Source of the DNA: Halovenus salina
GTDB lineage: Archaea; Halobacteriota; Halobacteria; Halobacteriales; Haloarculaceae
NCBI RefSeq assembly: GCF_026410925.1
Contig: NZ_CP112972.1
Location: 3,224,001 to 3,288,000 of the forward strand
Reading direction: 5' to 3'
DNA length: 64,000 nucleotides
A program made the translations under genes and the position numbers. Below, piece after piece: positions 9,259-18,747 of the stretch. Within the stretch, counting starts at the first letter, position 1. The number at the start of each line of letters is the position of its first letter. The notes beneath the pieces are model-generated. The model saw only the letters and a program-made list of their open reading frames with translations. It was not told the origin of the DNA and ran no database searches.

Positions 9259-10809
9259 ATGACAATGGAGGATCGCATCGACGAGCTCCGCGAACTCCGC
9301 GAGGAAGCACGCAAGGGCGGCGGCGAAGACCGCATCGAGAAACAACACGAGCGCGGAAAGATGACCGCCCGCGAGCGCATCGAGTACTTCCTCGATGACG
9401 ACACGTTCACCGAGTTCGACCAGCTCCGGACCCACCGGTCACAGGCCTTCGAGATGGAAGATCGGGAGTTTCTCGGTGACGGCGTGGTCACCGGATACGG
9501 CACGGTCGACGGCCGGACTGTCTTCGTGTTCGCTCATGACTTCACGGTCTTCGGTGGCTCTCTCGGTGAGGTGTTCGCCGAGAAGGTGACGAAAGTGATG
9601 GACCAGGCTATGGAGACCGGCGCACCGGTAATCGGCCTCAACGACTCGGCCGGCGCCCGCATTCAGGAGGGAATCGACTCGCTTGCGGGGTACGCCGAGA
9701 TATTCCACCGCAATCAACAGGCGAGCGGCGTCATCCCACAGATTTCGGCTATCATGGGCCCCTGTGCCGGCGGCGCGGTCTACTCGCCGGCCATCACTGA
9801 CTTCATCATGATGGTCGAGGAGACCAGCCATATGTTCATCACTGGGCCGGACGTCATCGAGACGGTCACCGGCGAGGAGGTTGGATTCGACGAACTCGGT
9901 GGTGCGAACACGCACGCTTCGGAGTCCGGTGTCGCCGACCTTACGGTGGCCGACGAGGAGGCCGCGCTCGACGACCTCCGGCATCTCCTCTCGTATCTCC
10001 CCCAGAACAACGTCGAGGACCCGCCACGCGTCGAGCCATGGGACGACCCCGAGCGCACTGATGATGAACTCCGCTCTATCGTCCCTGACGCGCCACGAAA
10101 GCCCTACGACATGACGGATGTCATCGGCCGTGTCACCGACGAGGGGTCGTTCTTCGAGGTCGGCGACGCGTTCGCTCGAAACCTCGTCATCGGCTTCGCG
10201 CGGTTGGACGGCCACGCAATCGGCGTCGTCGCAAACCAGCCCCGGGTCAACGCTGGGACGCTCGACATCAACTCCTCGAAGAAAGGTGCACGGTTCGTCC
10301 GGTTCTGTGACGCTTTCAACATCCCTATCCTGACCTTTGTCGACGTGCCCGGCTTCATGCCCGGAACCGACCAGGAACACAACGGCATCATCATGGAGGG
10401 GGCGAAACTGCTGTACGCCTTTTCGGAGGCGACTGTTCCGCTGATGACCGTCATCACACGGAAGGCCTACGGCGGGGCCTACGACGTGATGGCCTCGAAG
10501 CATATTGGGGCAGACGTGAACTACGCCTGGCCGACGGCAGAGATCGCCGTCATGGGGCCGAAAGGCGCGGTCAACGTCCTCTACGACGAGGAACTGGAGG
10601 CGGCCGAAGATCCCGAACAGCGCCGTCAGGAACTCATCGACGAGTACCGCGAGCAGTTCGCCAACCCTTACATCGCGGCCGACCGCGGCTTCGTCGACGA
10701 CGTGCTCGAACCACAGGAGACCCGCCCACGGCTCATCAGCGACCTCGAAATGCTACGCTCGAAACGAAAATCCCAGCCCGAGAAGAAACATGGAAACATC
10801 CCGCTCTGA
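9259..10809 (+). CDS. pccB: Acyl-CoA (propionyl/acetyl-CoA) carboxylase carboxyltransferase subunit PccB
   Basis: 516 aa. It transfers carboxyl from biotin to propionyl-CoA or acetyl-CoA. Two crotonase-like halves are visible, with oxyanion-hole glycines in [13 protein letters not shown] and [13 protein letters not shown]. The frame is open from a GTG at 9217, but the ATG at 9259 has ggagg 8 bases upstream and gives the family's usual start ([12 protein letters not shown]), so I chose it. An AT-rich stretch (ccctttttac) near 9203-9212 fits a promoter with a short leader. It overlaps pccX by 20 bases. Confidence 0.93.
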   Translation: MTMEDRIDELRELREEARKGGGEDRIEKQHERGKMTARERIEYFLDDDTFTEFDQLRTHRSQAFEMEDREFLGDGVVTGYGTVDGRTVFVFAHDFTVFGGSLGEVFAEKVTKVMDQAMETGAPVIGLNDSAGARIQEGIDSLAGYAEIFHRNQQASGVIPQISAIMGPCAGGAVYSPAITDFIMMVEETSHMFITGPDVIETVTGEEVGFDELGGANTHASESGVADLTVADEEAALDDLRHLLSYLPQNNVEDPPRVEPWDDPERTDDELRSIVPDAPRKPYDMTDVIGRVTDEGSFFEVGDAFARNLVIGFARLDGHAIGVVANQPRVNAGTLDINSSKKGARFVRFCDAFNIPILTFVDVPGFMPGTDQEHNGIIMEGAKLLYAFSEATVPLMTVITRKAYGGAYDVMASKHIGADVNYAWPTAEIAVMGPKGAVNVLYDEELEAAEDPEQRRQELIDEYREQFANPYIAADRGFVDDVLEPQETRPRLISDLEMLRSKRKSQPEKKHGNIPL

Positions 10810-11092
10810 GGAGGACCGGACGGTATCGACGCCGGCCGGCGACCTCAGCGTTCCGGAGAACGCGTCGCCGGCACAGGCCGCGGCAATCGCGGCGGCTGTC
10901 GGCGCACACCTTAGAGACCAGCGGGTCGCGGCAGCGGCGGCAGCCGACACCGACGACGAGGAGAGCTGGGACGGCGAGCGGTTCGCCTTCGCCGGCCGTC
11001 TGGAGGCGACGACCGGCCGCGGCGACCGGGTCCCGCGAGACGCACCGACAGACAGGTGGACAGCAGCAGGCAGACGCGACAGGTTTAAATAA
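10790..11092 (+). CDS. pccX: PccX-like small third subunit of the carboxylase
   Basis: 100 aa, alanine- and acid-rich, encoded between the carboxyltransferase and biotin carboxylase genes and overlapping both. The middle ([19 protein letters not shown]) resembles the short helical module of acyl-CoA carboxylase epsilon-like or OadG-like subunits, and [13 protein letters not shown] follows. In Haloferax mediterranei a small protein in this position, PccX, is needed for propionyl-CoA carboxylase activity and supplies the PHBV pathway. Equivalence here rests on position, size and composition. Confidence 0.75.
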   Translation: METSRSEEDRTVSTPAGDLSVPENASPAQAAAIAAAVGAHLRDQRVAAAAAADTDDEESWDGERFAFAGRLEATTGRGDRVPRDAPTDRWTAAGRRDRFK

Positions 11093-12939
11093 TGATAGGT
11101 GACGAATTCGACAAGATACTGGTAGCGAACCGTGGCGAGATTGCCGTGCGGGTCATGCGGGCCTGCCGGGACCTCGGCATCGAGACAGTCGCGGTCTACA
11201 GCGAGGCCGACAAAGACGGCGGACACGTCCGATATGCCGACGAGGCGTACAACGTCGGCCCGGCGCGTGCCGCCGACTCGTATCTCGACCACGAGGAGAT
11301 CATCGAGACCGCCCAGCGGGCGGGTGCCGACGCCATCCACCCCGGATACGGCTTCCTCGCGGAGAACGCCGAGTTCGCCGGGAAGGTCGAGGCCACAGAC
11401 GGCGTCACGTGGATTGGTCCCGCCAGCGATGCGATGGAACGGCTGGGTGAGAAGACCAACGCCCGGAGCATCATGCAGGAGGCAGACGTACCGATTGTGC
11501 CGGGCACCACCGAGCCCGTCGACGACCCCGAGGAGGTCGTCGCGTTCGGCGAGGAGTACGGCTTTCCGGTCGCTATCAAGGCAGAGGGCGGCGGCGGCGG
11601 TCGCGGGATGAAGGTTGTTCGCTCCGCTGAGGAGGCCGCCGACAAACTCGACAGCGCGAAACGCGAGGGCGAGGCCTACTTCGACAACGCCTCGGTCTAT
11701 CTCGAGCGGTTCCTCGAAACGCCGCGCCACGTCGAGGTCCAGATTCTGGGCGACGAAAGCGGCGAGGTCCGCCATCTCGGCGAGCGGGACTGCTCACTCC
11801 AGCGTCGCCACCAGAAAGTCATCGAGGAGGGCCCCTCGCCGGCACTCTCTGAAGAGCTTCGGGAGGAAATCGGCGCTGCCGCACGTCGGGGCGTCCGCGC
11901 GGCGGATTACACGAACGCCGGAACAGTCGAGTTCCTCGTTGAGGAAGACCCCGACAGAGACCCCGACGAGGAACTCGGCCCGGAGACGGACTTCTATTTC
12001 CTCGAAGTAAACACCCGGATTCAGGTCGAACACACCGTCACCGAGGAGATTACCGACATCGACATCGTCAAATGGCAGATTCGCATCGCTCAGGGCGAGG
12101 ACCTCACCTTCGAGCAAGCGGATGTCGATATCGAGGGCCACGCCTTCGAGTTCCGCATCAACGCCGAGAACGCCGCTGCAGAGTTCGCGCCGGCGACCGG
12201 CGGCAGACTCGATACCTATGATCCGCCAGGCGGCGTCGGTGTCAGGATGGACGACGCGCTCCGGCAGGGTGACGACCTTGTGACCGACTACGACTCGATG
12301 ATTGCCAAACTCGTCGTCGCTGGCGCGGACCGGGAAGAGGCAATCGCCCGCTCGAAGCGCGCCCTCGCCGAGTTCGATATCGAGGGTATCGTGACGGTCA
12401 TCCCCTTCCACCGGCTGATGCTCGACGACGAGCGGTTCGTTGAGGGCAAACACACGACCAAGTATCTCGACGAACACATCGACCGCTCGCGCATCGACGA
12501 GGCACAACAGCGGTGGGGAACCACGACTGCCGACTCCGAGGACGACGAGGAGACCACCACGCGGGAGTTCACCGTCGAAGTCGACGGCCAGCGCTTCGAG
12601 GTCGAACTGGAGGAACACGGCGCACCCGCAATCCAGGTCGACGAGACGGCAACCGAGACCGGCGGCGGACGGCCGGGGCGTGCGGGTCCCGGCGAGACTG
12701 AGGACGAACCCGAGGTCAGCGGCGACGGAGAGACGGTCGTCGCCGAGATGCAGGGGACGATCCTCGACATCAACGTCGCCGAGGGCGACGAAGTCAGCCA
12801 GGGCGACATCCTCTGTGTGCTCGAAGCCATGAAGATGGAAAACGACATTGTCGCCGAGTACGGCGGCACCGTTCAGGAGAGACGCATCGCCGAGGACGAG
12901 AGCGTCGACATGGGCGACGTGATGTTCGTTATCGAATAG
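11092..12939 (+). CDS. pccA: Biotin carboxylase / biotin carboxyl carrier protein PccA
   Basis: 615 aa. The N-terminal biotin carboxylase (about 1-450) shows [17 protein letters not shown], the glycine-rich ATP lid [12 protein letters not shown] and the catalytic block [16 protein letters not shown] linker rich in acid and glycine leads to the C-terminal BCCP domain with the biotinylation site EAMKMEND (target Lys between the Mets). It shares TAATG with pccX. The biotin ligase gene lies 0.5 kb downstream. It may serve acetyl-CoA and propionyl-CoA alike, as haloarchaea usually have few such enzymes. Confidence 0.95.
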   Translation: MIGDEFDKILVANRGEIAVRVMRACRDLGIETVAVYSEADKDGGHVRYADEAYNVGPARAADSYLDHEEIIETAQRAGADAIHPGYGFLAENAEFAGKVEATDGVTWIGPASDAMERLGEKTNARSIMQEADVPIVPGTTEPVDDPEEVVAFGEEYGFPVAIKAEGGGGGRGMKVVRSAEEAADKLDSAKREGEAYFDNASVYLERFLETPRHVEVQILGDESGEVRHLGERDCSLQRRHQKVIEEGPSPALSEELREEIGAAARRGVRAADYTNAGTVEFLVEEDPDRDPDEELGPETDFYFLEVNTRIQVEHTVTEEITDIDIVKWQIRIAQGEDLTFEQADVDIEGHAFEFRINAENAAAEFAPATGGRLDTYDPPGGVGVRMDDALRQGDDLVTDYDSMIAKLVVAGADREEAIARSKRALAEFDIEGIVTVIPFHRLMLDDERFVEGKHTTKYLDEHIDRSRIDEAQQRWGTTTADSEDDEETTTREFTVEVDGQRFEVELEEHGAPAIQVDETATETGGGRPGRAGPGETEDEPEVSGDGETVVAEMQGTILDINVAEGDEVSQGDILCVLEAMKMENDIVAEYGGTVQERRIAEDESVDMGDVMFVIE

Positions 12940-13148
12940 TCCGATACCGCCACCGCGTCGGTGAGCCCGTCATACCGCCACGAGAACCTCAAAAGAAACA
13001 GTCTGTCACAGCCGGACCGCTCTGTCGTCATCGGCTACTCTGTCAAGGCTCAAATGCACTATCTGAATGAAAGAAGACTGCTATCTATCGAGCCCCGTCT
13101 AGTCGAGTAATAACGGAGCTCGAACAGACCAGCTCTCACGCCTCCGAC

Positions 13149-13355
13149 TCACTCTACGGAACCGAAGTCGACTTCCACACCGTCGACCGCCCCGTTGAGG
13201 CCGTCTTCGACGACTGTAGAGACCGTCTCTTCGAGCTCTGTCTCACTCTCCCCAATCGGGTCGTGAGAGTGCTCCTCGCGCTGCTGTTCGGTAATCGTCT
13301 CCTCCTCAGCGACATCCATGTAGAGCTCTCTGAGCGATTCTGTGTTCGTCGACAT
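13149..13355 (-). CDS. Small acidic conserved haloarchaeal protein
   Basis: 68 aa from ATG 13355, starting MSTNTESLRELYMDVAEEET. About a third of the residues are Asp or Glu and no hydrophobic segment is present. I have seen similar short proteins with this opening in other haloarchaea but know no function. It lies between pccA and birA on the opposite strand and shares the upstream region with birA. A TATA-like element at 13381-13392 is 26-37 bases from its start and could serve either gene. A GTG two codons upstream is an alternative start. Confidence 0.6.
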   Translation of the reverse strand: MSTNTESLRELYMDVAEEETITEQQREEHSHDPIGESETELEETVSTVVEDGLNGAVDGVEVDFGSVE

Positions 13356-13380
13356 GGCCACCTAGTTCTATGTTTGAACT

Positions 13381-13392
13381 ACTATATAAAAG
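13381..13392. promoter_or_regulatory. TATA element between the small acidic gene and birA
   Basis: The sequence actatataaaag is readable as a TATA box in both directions. It is 26 bases from the minus-strand start at 13355 and about 70 bases ahead of the birA ATG at 13461, so it fits the leftward gene best. Confidence 0.45.
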
Positions 13393-13460
13393 TTACTCAG
13401 GTTCCGGGGAACAGTGTCCGACCCAAATCCACATCACTCCGGGTGTTCAACCTGGGGCAT

Positions 13461-14384
13461 ATGCAAGCCACGCGAGCGCAGATTCTCGACGCGCTGTCGG
13501 ACGGGCCACGGACCGGCCCGAAACTGGCCGAGGAACTCGATATCACGCGTGCGGCGGTCTGGAAACACATTGAGGCACTCAGGGAGGACGGGTTCGAGGT
13601 CGTAAGCAACGCTGCCGGATACGAGCTAGAGGCCGTCCCCGACTACGGGGCATCGGCAGTCGAGTTCGGGCTCGACGCGCCGTACGAGGTCGAATACCAC
13701 GACTCGATAGACAGCACGAACCGACGCGGACGGGAGCTTGCAGGCGACGGCCGCGAGGATATCGTCGTCCTCGCGGACGAACAGACCGGCGGGCGCGGAC
13801 GGCTCAAGCGTGAGTGGAGTTCTCCGAGCGGCGGCATCTGGCTCTCGCTGTTGCTCCGTCCGACGATGCCGACGACACACGCGCCACTCGTCACGATGGC
13901 CGCCGCCGTCGCAACCGCAGAGGCCGTCGCATCGACCGGCGTGGAACCGGAGATAAAGTGGCCAAACGACGTGCTCGTCGACGGCAAGAAGGTGTCGGGT
14001 ATCCTGACCGAGATGGAGGGCGAAGCGGACCGAATCTCCTGGCTTGTCGTGGGTATCGGTATCAACGCCAACGTCGACATTGAGAGCCTCCCCGAGGACC
14101 GGGCGACGAGTCTACGGGAGCTGTGTGGCGATGTTGACCGCCGGGAGGTCGTCCAGACGCTGCTCGAATCGATGTCGGAACTGGTTGCCGACCGCGACCG
14201 GATTCTCTCCGCGTGGCGCGCTCGCTCGGGAACGCTCGGGAGACGGGTCAGTGTCGAAACACCAAACGGTGAGATAGTCGGCGAGGCCGTCGATGTCGAG
14301 TCACCCGGCGCGTTGCTCGTCGACACGGCCGACGGGAGAGAGCGTGTCACCGTCGGCGACTGCGAACACCTGCGCCCCGAGTGA
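13461..14384 (+). CDS. birA: Biotin--protein ligase BirA with N-terminal HTH
   Basis: 307 aa. The N-terminal winged helix (about 1-60, KLAEELDITRAAVWKHIEAL) is the bifunctional BirA type. The ligase domain holds the biotin-AMP loop GGRGRLKREW and the block IKWPNDVLVDGKKVSGIL, followed by a small C-terminal barrel. It attaches biotin to the lysine in the PccA EAMKM site encoded 0.5 kb upstream. The HTH suggests it may also repress biotin genes (bioB at 41780-42898), which is inference from bacterial BirA. The ATG at 13461 was chosen because upstream codons do not look coding. Confidence 0.93.
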   Translation: MQATRAQILDALSDGPRTGPKLAEELDITRAAVWKHIEALREDGFEVVSNAAGYELEAVPDYGASAVEFGLDAPYEVEYHDSIDSTNRRGRELAGDGREDIVVLADEQTGGRGRLKREWSSPSGGIWLSLLLRPTMPTTHAPLVTMAAAVATAEAVASTGVEPEIKWPNDVLVDGKKVSGILTEMEGEADRISWLVVGIGINANVDIESLPEDRATSLRELCGDVDRREVVQTLLESMSELVADRDRILSAWRARSGTLGRRVSVETPNGEIVGEAVDVESPGALLVDTADGRERVTVGDCEHLRPE

Positions 14385-15401
14385 CTACGGGAGAATCACT
14401 TCCTTCACGTCTTGGACAGTGGCGCGCCGGACGACTGTACGCACCGGGTCGACCGCCCCCGAGAGGTTTCGCGAGTCGCCGTCTAACACCAGCAGCGCCG
14501 CGGGTCGGCCGGTCTCGATACAGCCACAGTCGAGTCCTGCAATCTCAGCGCCGTGTCTCGTCGCCATCGAGAGCACTTCCTGGCTGGAGACGTCTGCAGT
14601 CTTCTCGACGAAGGCCATCTCGCGGAACATCGAGGGGCTGTTGAGAAAGACGTTGTCGGTTCCGAGAGCGACAGTAGTTCTGTCGAGTAGGTCCCGGACC
14701 GGCGGCAGGCCAACGCCAGTCGTTGCGTTCGAGCGGGGACAGACGACGACCGGGGTGTCGCTGTCCTCGATGCGTTCGAGGTGGAGGTCCTCGGCGTGAA
14801 CCATATGGACCAAAAAGTCCGGGCTGAGGTCGAGAGCGGGGTTGATGTCACTGCTGTCGACCTCGCCGGCGTGGATGCCAAACAGCTTCTCGGCCTCTCT
14901 CGTGGCGTTGCGTTCCCGCGAGAACTCGCCGTCACCCGCGCCGCTCGCTCCGAAACCGTCGCTTCCTTCCATCGCCGCTGTCGACCCCCGCCCAAGAACG
15001 ACGCCGGTCAGGTCGCGCTTGACAAGCAGGTCTGCCAGAAGTTCGACACCGTCGACACCGCCCTCCCGGAATTCGATAAACGCGGCGGTTCCGGCTTGTT
15101 GCATGTACTCGAGTGTGTCGGCCATCGCTGTCTGTTTCTCTTCGGCGGTTGCCTGCCTGAGTAGTCGGTGTTTGAGCCCGTCCGGTGGTGCGACCAGTTC
15201 CTCCAGGGATAGCCCCTCGCCGGCACCTTTTGCGATAGAGTCGCCGATGTGCGTGTGTGCGTTGACGAACGCGGGGAGGATGATATCCGAACTCCGGGCG
15301 GTCGTCTCCTCGATTCCAGTGATGGTACCGTCCTCGACGACGACTTGACCCTCGACGGGCTCGAAGTGGTCCCCACGGAGGATAGTCCCCTCGAAAAGCA
15401 T
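14385..15401 (-). CDS. Amidohydrolase-superfamily protein
   Basis: 338 aa from ATG 15401. A small N-terminal beta domain is followed by a TIM barrel with metal ligands in NAHTHIGD, a later His in HMVHAEDLHLERI and the Asp in VALGTDNVFLN. This is the cytosine deaminase/chlorohydrolase-like pattern of metal-dependent deaminases and hydrolases. The substrate cannot be deduced. The protein is shorter than the SAH deaminase at 53516-54814 and differs from it in sequence. It is convergent with birA, whose stop directly precedes its own. Confidence 0.8.
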   Translation of the reverse strand: MLFEGTILRGDHFEPVEGQVVVEDGTITGIEETTARSSDIILPAFVNAHTHIGDSIAKGAGEGLSLEELVAPPDGLKHRLLRQATAEEKQTAMADTLEYMQQAGTAAFIEFREGGVDGVELLADLLVKRDLTGVVLGRGSTAAMEGSDGFGASGAGDGEFSRERNATREAEKLFGIHAGEVDSSDINPALDLSPDFLVHMVHAEDLHLERIEDSDTPVVVCPRSNATTGVGLPPVRDLLDRTTVALGTDNVFLNSPSMFREMAFVEKTADVSSQEVLSMATRHGAEIAGLDCGCIETGRPAALLVLDGDSRNLSGAVDPVRTVVRRATVQDVKEVILP

Positions 15402-15493
15402 AGTTGAAGCTGGGAGGCCCTCGGGCTTAGTCCCACCGGACGATACGACAATTGCACCAACGAGGCTTAGTACGGCCACACGCAAGCGATAGC

Positions 15494-16291
15494 ATGCTCT
15501 CGTCGGTACTGTCAGTGGACGTGGCGCTCTTTCTCGCTATCGGTCTCCTCGGGGGAGCACACTGTATCGGCATGTGTGGCCCACTCGTCACCATCTACGC
15601 GGGTCACATGGATTCGACACGCGCTGACGGCGGCACACAGACCATGAGCCGACGCGGTGCACACCTCACGCTCTATGAGGTTCGCCAGCACACCCTGTTC
15701 AATATTGGCCGCGCCGTGAGCTACACCCTTCTCGGCGCGACGATGGGCGCGCTCGGTGGTCTCCTCTACGTGAGTGTCGACGAGGTGACGGCGATCGCAA
15801 GCCTCGTCCGTGGCGTTGTCGGCGTCGGCATCGGCGCGGCTGTCCTCGTGATGGGCCTGTACTACGTGGCTGGGCGTACGACGTTCGGGCTCACGCTGCC
15901 GGGGACCGAACGCGTCAGCGCCTGGTTGACCGGCTGGGTCGAGCGACTGGCCGGTGGCCCAGGAATCATGGGCCTCGGTGCGTTGCACGGTCTCCTTCCG
16001 TGTCCGATTCTGTACCCGGCGTATCTCTATGCCTTCGCGAGTGGGTCGCCGCTGGCCGGCGGTGTTGCCCTGGCTGCACTCGGCATCGGCACCATTCCGG
16101 CGGTCTTCATCTACGGCACGCTCATCGACAGCGTTGACGCCGTCCACCGCCGACGGCTACACCGGGTGCTCGGCGTCGCGTTCGTCGCGCTGGGGTACGT
16201 CCTCTTCGCCCACGGCCTGATGAGCCTCGGCTACCACATTCCCCATCCGATGTTCCCGTTCTGGAATCCCCTGGAGATGGGCGGCCACTAG
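15494..16291 (+). CDS. SafE/UreH-type six-helix membrane protein (COG2836-like)
   Basis: 265 aa, strongly hydrophobic with about six membrane segments. The first helix ends in GGAHCIGMCGPLVTIY, the H-C-x3-C-G signature of the TauE/SafE-like COG2836 group that recurs beside copper- and haem-handling genes. A second half-repeat shows GALHGLLPCPILYPAYLYA, again with a conserved H-G-x2-P-C-P. The paired motifs suggest an internal duplication and thiol or metal chemistry in the membrane. It is 57 bases ahead of three Tat lipoprotein genes with metal-protein features, so metal transport is a reasonable inference. ATG 15494 was chosen over upstream in-frame codons. Confidence 0.8.
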   Translation: MLSSVLSVDVALFLAIGLLGGAHCIGMCGPLVTIYAGHMDSTRADGGTQTMSRRGAHLTLYEVRQHTLFNIGRAVSYTLLGATMGALGGLLYVSVDEVTAIASLVRGVVGVGIGAAVLVMGLYYVAGRTTFGLTLPGTERVSAWLTGWVERLAGGPGIMGLGALHGLLPCPILYPAYLYAFASGSPLAGGVALAALGIGTIPAVFIYGTLIDSVDAVHRRRLHRVLGVAFVALGYVLFAHGLMSLGYHIPHPMFPFWNPLEMGGH

Positions 16292-16348
16292 AAGCGTTCG
16301 ACTGTCACACCACAACCTGAAAACCACTGGGGGCCTTACACCGCCGGT

Positions 16349-17599
16349 ATGGACTTGCCTGACTCGTCAGACCTCTCTCGGCGAGACTACCTCCGGGCAC
16401 TGGTTGCCGCTGGTGGGACGGCCGCCTTGTCTGCCTGTCTGGACAGCTCCGGCGAATCGACCGTCCCGACGGGAGACCCTAACGCGCGCCCACAGCGCCA
16501 GCATGCGTGGACGGACGTCCTGGCGACCGACGAGGACGGGAATCCGCTGAACCCGGAGCATCATGTCCTCCTCTCGCTTGAGTTGGCGACAGATGTCGAC
16601 GACGACAGCAGAGAGCAGGTCGAAACCGCGCTGCGCTCGCTCGAATCGGCATACGCCTACGACAACCAAGGTCTGCTGTTCACGATGGGATACACGCCCT
16701 CGTATTTCGACGCCCTCGGCGTCGACTCCCCGATTCCAGAGCCAGAGGCGCTGACCACAATCGAGTCGCCGGAGTTCGACGACTTCGACGCGCTCGTCCA
16801 CCTGGCAAGCGATACCCCCGATGTCGTCCTCGAAGCCGAGGAGGCGCTGTTCGGCGACGTCTCGCCGAACAACACCGAGATGGAGGCGACATTCGAGGGA
16901 GTGTTCGACCGCGGGTCGCCCCGCCGGACCGGATTCGTCGGTGCGGGGCTGCCGGCACAGCACACTGATATGTCCGGTGTTCCCGAATCGGTGCCCGAGG
17001 ATGCGCCGTTTTTTATGGGATTTCGCTCGGGGTTTGCAGAGAGTCAGGCTCCCGAATCCCGTGTGACCATCGAAGAGGGGCCGTACGCCGGCGGGACAAC
17101 TACCCACGTCGAGTCACTGACGCTCCAACTGCGCACCTGGTTCGAGCAGGATAATCACTTCCAGCGGGTCGCCAAGCTGTTCAGCCCGGACCACGCAGAG
17201 AATGAACAGGTTGGCTCGGTCGGCGAGAACCTCAGTACGTCGACCGGCGTCGCCGGTGAGATAACCGAGGACACGGCGACGGATGCTCGCGAGTTCGGTA
17301 CCGTCGGGCACGCACAGAAGGCAGCCCGGGCACGGGACGAGGACGGCACGCCTCCGCTTCTCCGGCGAGACTTCAACACCGTCGACGGCGACCGGCCGGG
17401 CGTCCACTTCCTGGCACACCAGCGCCAGATTGAGGACTTCGTCCGCGCCAGGCAGGCGATGGCCGGCGAAGACCTCGCCGGCGACGGCGTCGGACAGCGC
17501 CTGAACAACGGCATCCTCCAGTATATCTTCGTCCGCCGCCGGGGAAACTTCCTCGTTCCACCCCGGGAGAAGCGGGCACTACCCACGGCCAGAGTATGA
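16349..17599 (+). CDS. Tat-exported lipoprotein with DyP-type peroxidase fold
   Basis: 416 aa. A twin-arginine signal (SRRDYLRALVAAGG) ends in a lipobox (LSAC). The body matches dye-decolourising peroxidases, as in FTMGYTPSYFDALG near residue 115. The C-terminal haem-side block has a His in FGTVGHAQKAARARD, followed by PLLRRDFN and VHFLAHQRQIEDF, as in the AHxRRAxP, RRGYN and FQRDLE run of DyPs. The normal distal motif GxxDG reads GFRSG here, so the catalytic Asp is missing. It may bind haem or iron without classical peroxidase activity. Its stop overlaps the next gene by ATGA. Confidence 0.78.
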   Translation: MDLPDSSDLSRRDYLRALVAAGGTAALSACLDSSGESTVPTGDPNARPQRQHAWTDVLATDEDGNPLNPEHHVLLSLELATDVDDDSREQVETALRSLESAYAYDNQGLLFTMGYTPSYFDALGVDSPIPEPEALTTIESPEFDDFDALVHLASDTPDVVLEAEEALFGDVSPNNTEMEATFEGVFDRGSPRRTGFVGAGLPAQHTDMSGVPESVPEDAPFFMGFRSGFAESQAPESRVTIEEGPYAGGTTTHVESLTLQLRTWFEQDNHFQRVAKLFSPDHAENEQVGSVGENLSTSTGVAGEITEDTATDAREFGTVGHAQKAARARDEDGTPPLLRRDFNTVDGDRPGVHFLAHQRQIEDFVRARQAMAGEDLAGDGVGQRLNNGILQYIFVRRRGNFLVPPREKRALPTARV

Positions 17600-18747
17600 C
17601 AGGAGACGATACACCAGTCGACCTAACGCATAGCCCGTCGCGGCGACGACTCCTCGCAGCCACCGTCGGCACGATGACGACCGGCCTCGCAGGCTGTCTC
17701 GGCGGCGACGAATCGACCGACGACGAACCGACAGCTACACCGGAACCTCCCGAGGTGACAGACGCCGAGAACGTCCCCCAGCGGCCGCGGGTGAGCGACC
17801 CACCCGAAGCGGTCTATCTGCCGACACACCGGGCGTCGATGACTGGTCTCGATACGGTCGAGTCGGGGCCGTACACCGTCTCGCCGATGCTCAGCTACCC
17901 GCATCGGTTCTGGCTCATCTCCGGCTCCGAGACCGAACTCGTCCGGCCAAACGTCCAAGGCCTACATCTGATGTTCTCGGTCCAGGACAGCGAGACGGGG
18001 ACCGTTCTTCCGGTGGATGTCGGCTCGCAGGTACGGATTCTCCGGGATGGCGAGGTCAGCGAAACACTCTCGCCGTGGCCGATGATTTCACAGACGATGG
18101 GGTTTCACTTCGGCGACAACATCCCGATTCGCGAGCAGGGGAGTTACACCGTCGAAATCGACCTCTCTCCGATGACGGTCCGTCGAACCGGCGACTTTGA
18201 CGGCCGGTTCGAGAGTCGACAGACAGTCTCTTTCGAGTTCGAGTTCGACAGCGAGTTCCAGCGCGACATCGTCGACGGCGTCGACTTTCTCGACGAGAGT
18301 CGATGGGGCGAGCCTGGGGCACTGGAGCCGATGATGATGGGCCACGGTAACGGCTCCGAGATGAACGGCGGGACCGCGGTTCAGCGTCCGGAGGCGTATC
18401 CGGGTCGCTCACTCGGCGACCCCACCAGCGGCGACGCGAGGTTTGTCGCTCGGTACCTGACTGACAGCCGCCTGGGCGAGGACGGATACCTGCTCGTCTC
18501 GCCGCGGACGCCGTACAACCGAATTCCACTCGCCGATATGGCGCTCTCCGTCTCGGGGGCGATAGAGGGCGAGTTGGTCCAAACACTCGACAGCGAGGTC
18601 GGACACCACTACGGGCTGGCCGACAGCCTCTCGCCGGAAGATAGTCTCGAACTCACCGTCGAGGGACCGCCACAGGTCGCCAGACACCAGGGGTACGAGA
18701 CTGCCTTCCTCGATATGCCCTCGATGACCCTGGAGGTGTCAGAATGA
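17596..18747 (+). CDS. Tat lipoprotein with P19-like (Fe2+/Cu-binding) domains
   Basis: 383 aa. The Tat signal (SRRRLLAATVG) ends in a lipobox (LAGC), followed by an acidic linker. Residues about 90-200 resemble the periplasmic P19/Tp34 iron-uptake family, with WPMISQTMGFHFGDN and QGSYTVEIDLSP aligning to the MPMVASDGPHYGxN and GKYxVTxxIxPP blocks. A Met and a His sit at the metal-ligand positions. The C-terminal part again shows HHYG and then VARHQGYETAF, which suggests a second copy of the fold. MMMGHGNGSEMNGG between them is Met/His-rich. It is translationally coupled to both neighbours. Confidence 0.75.
   Translation: MTGDDTPVDLTHSPSRRRLLAATVGTMTTGLAGCLGGDESTDDEPTATPEPPEVTDAENVPQRPRVSDPPEAVYLPTHRASMTGLDTVESGPYTVSPMLSYPHRFWLISGSETELVRPNVQGLHLMFSVQDSETGTVLPVDVGSQVRILRDGEVSETLSPWPMISQTMGFHFGDNIPIREQGSYTVEIDLSPMTVRRTGDFDGRFESRQTVSFEFEFDSEFQRDIVDGVDFLDESRWGEPGALEPMMMGHGNGSEMNGGTAVQRPEAYPGRSLGDPTSGDARFVARYLTDSRLGEDGYLLVSPRTPYNRIPLADMALSVSGAIEGELVQTLDSEVGHHYGLADSLSPEDSLELTVEGPPQVARHQGYETAFLDMPSMTLEVSE

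Noticed and set aside
9439-10503. Long open frame on the minus strand within pccB
   Set aside because: It is the antisense of a fully conserved enzyme gene. GC-rich third positions create such frames, and its product resembles no family.
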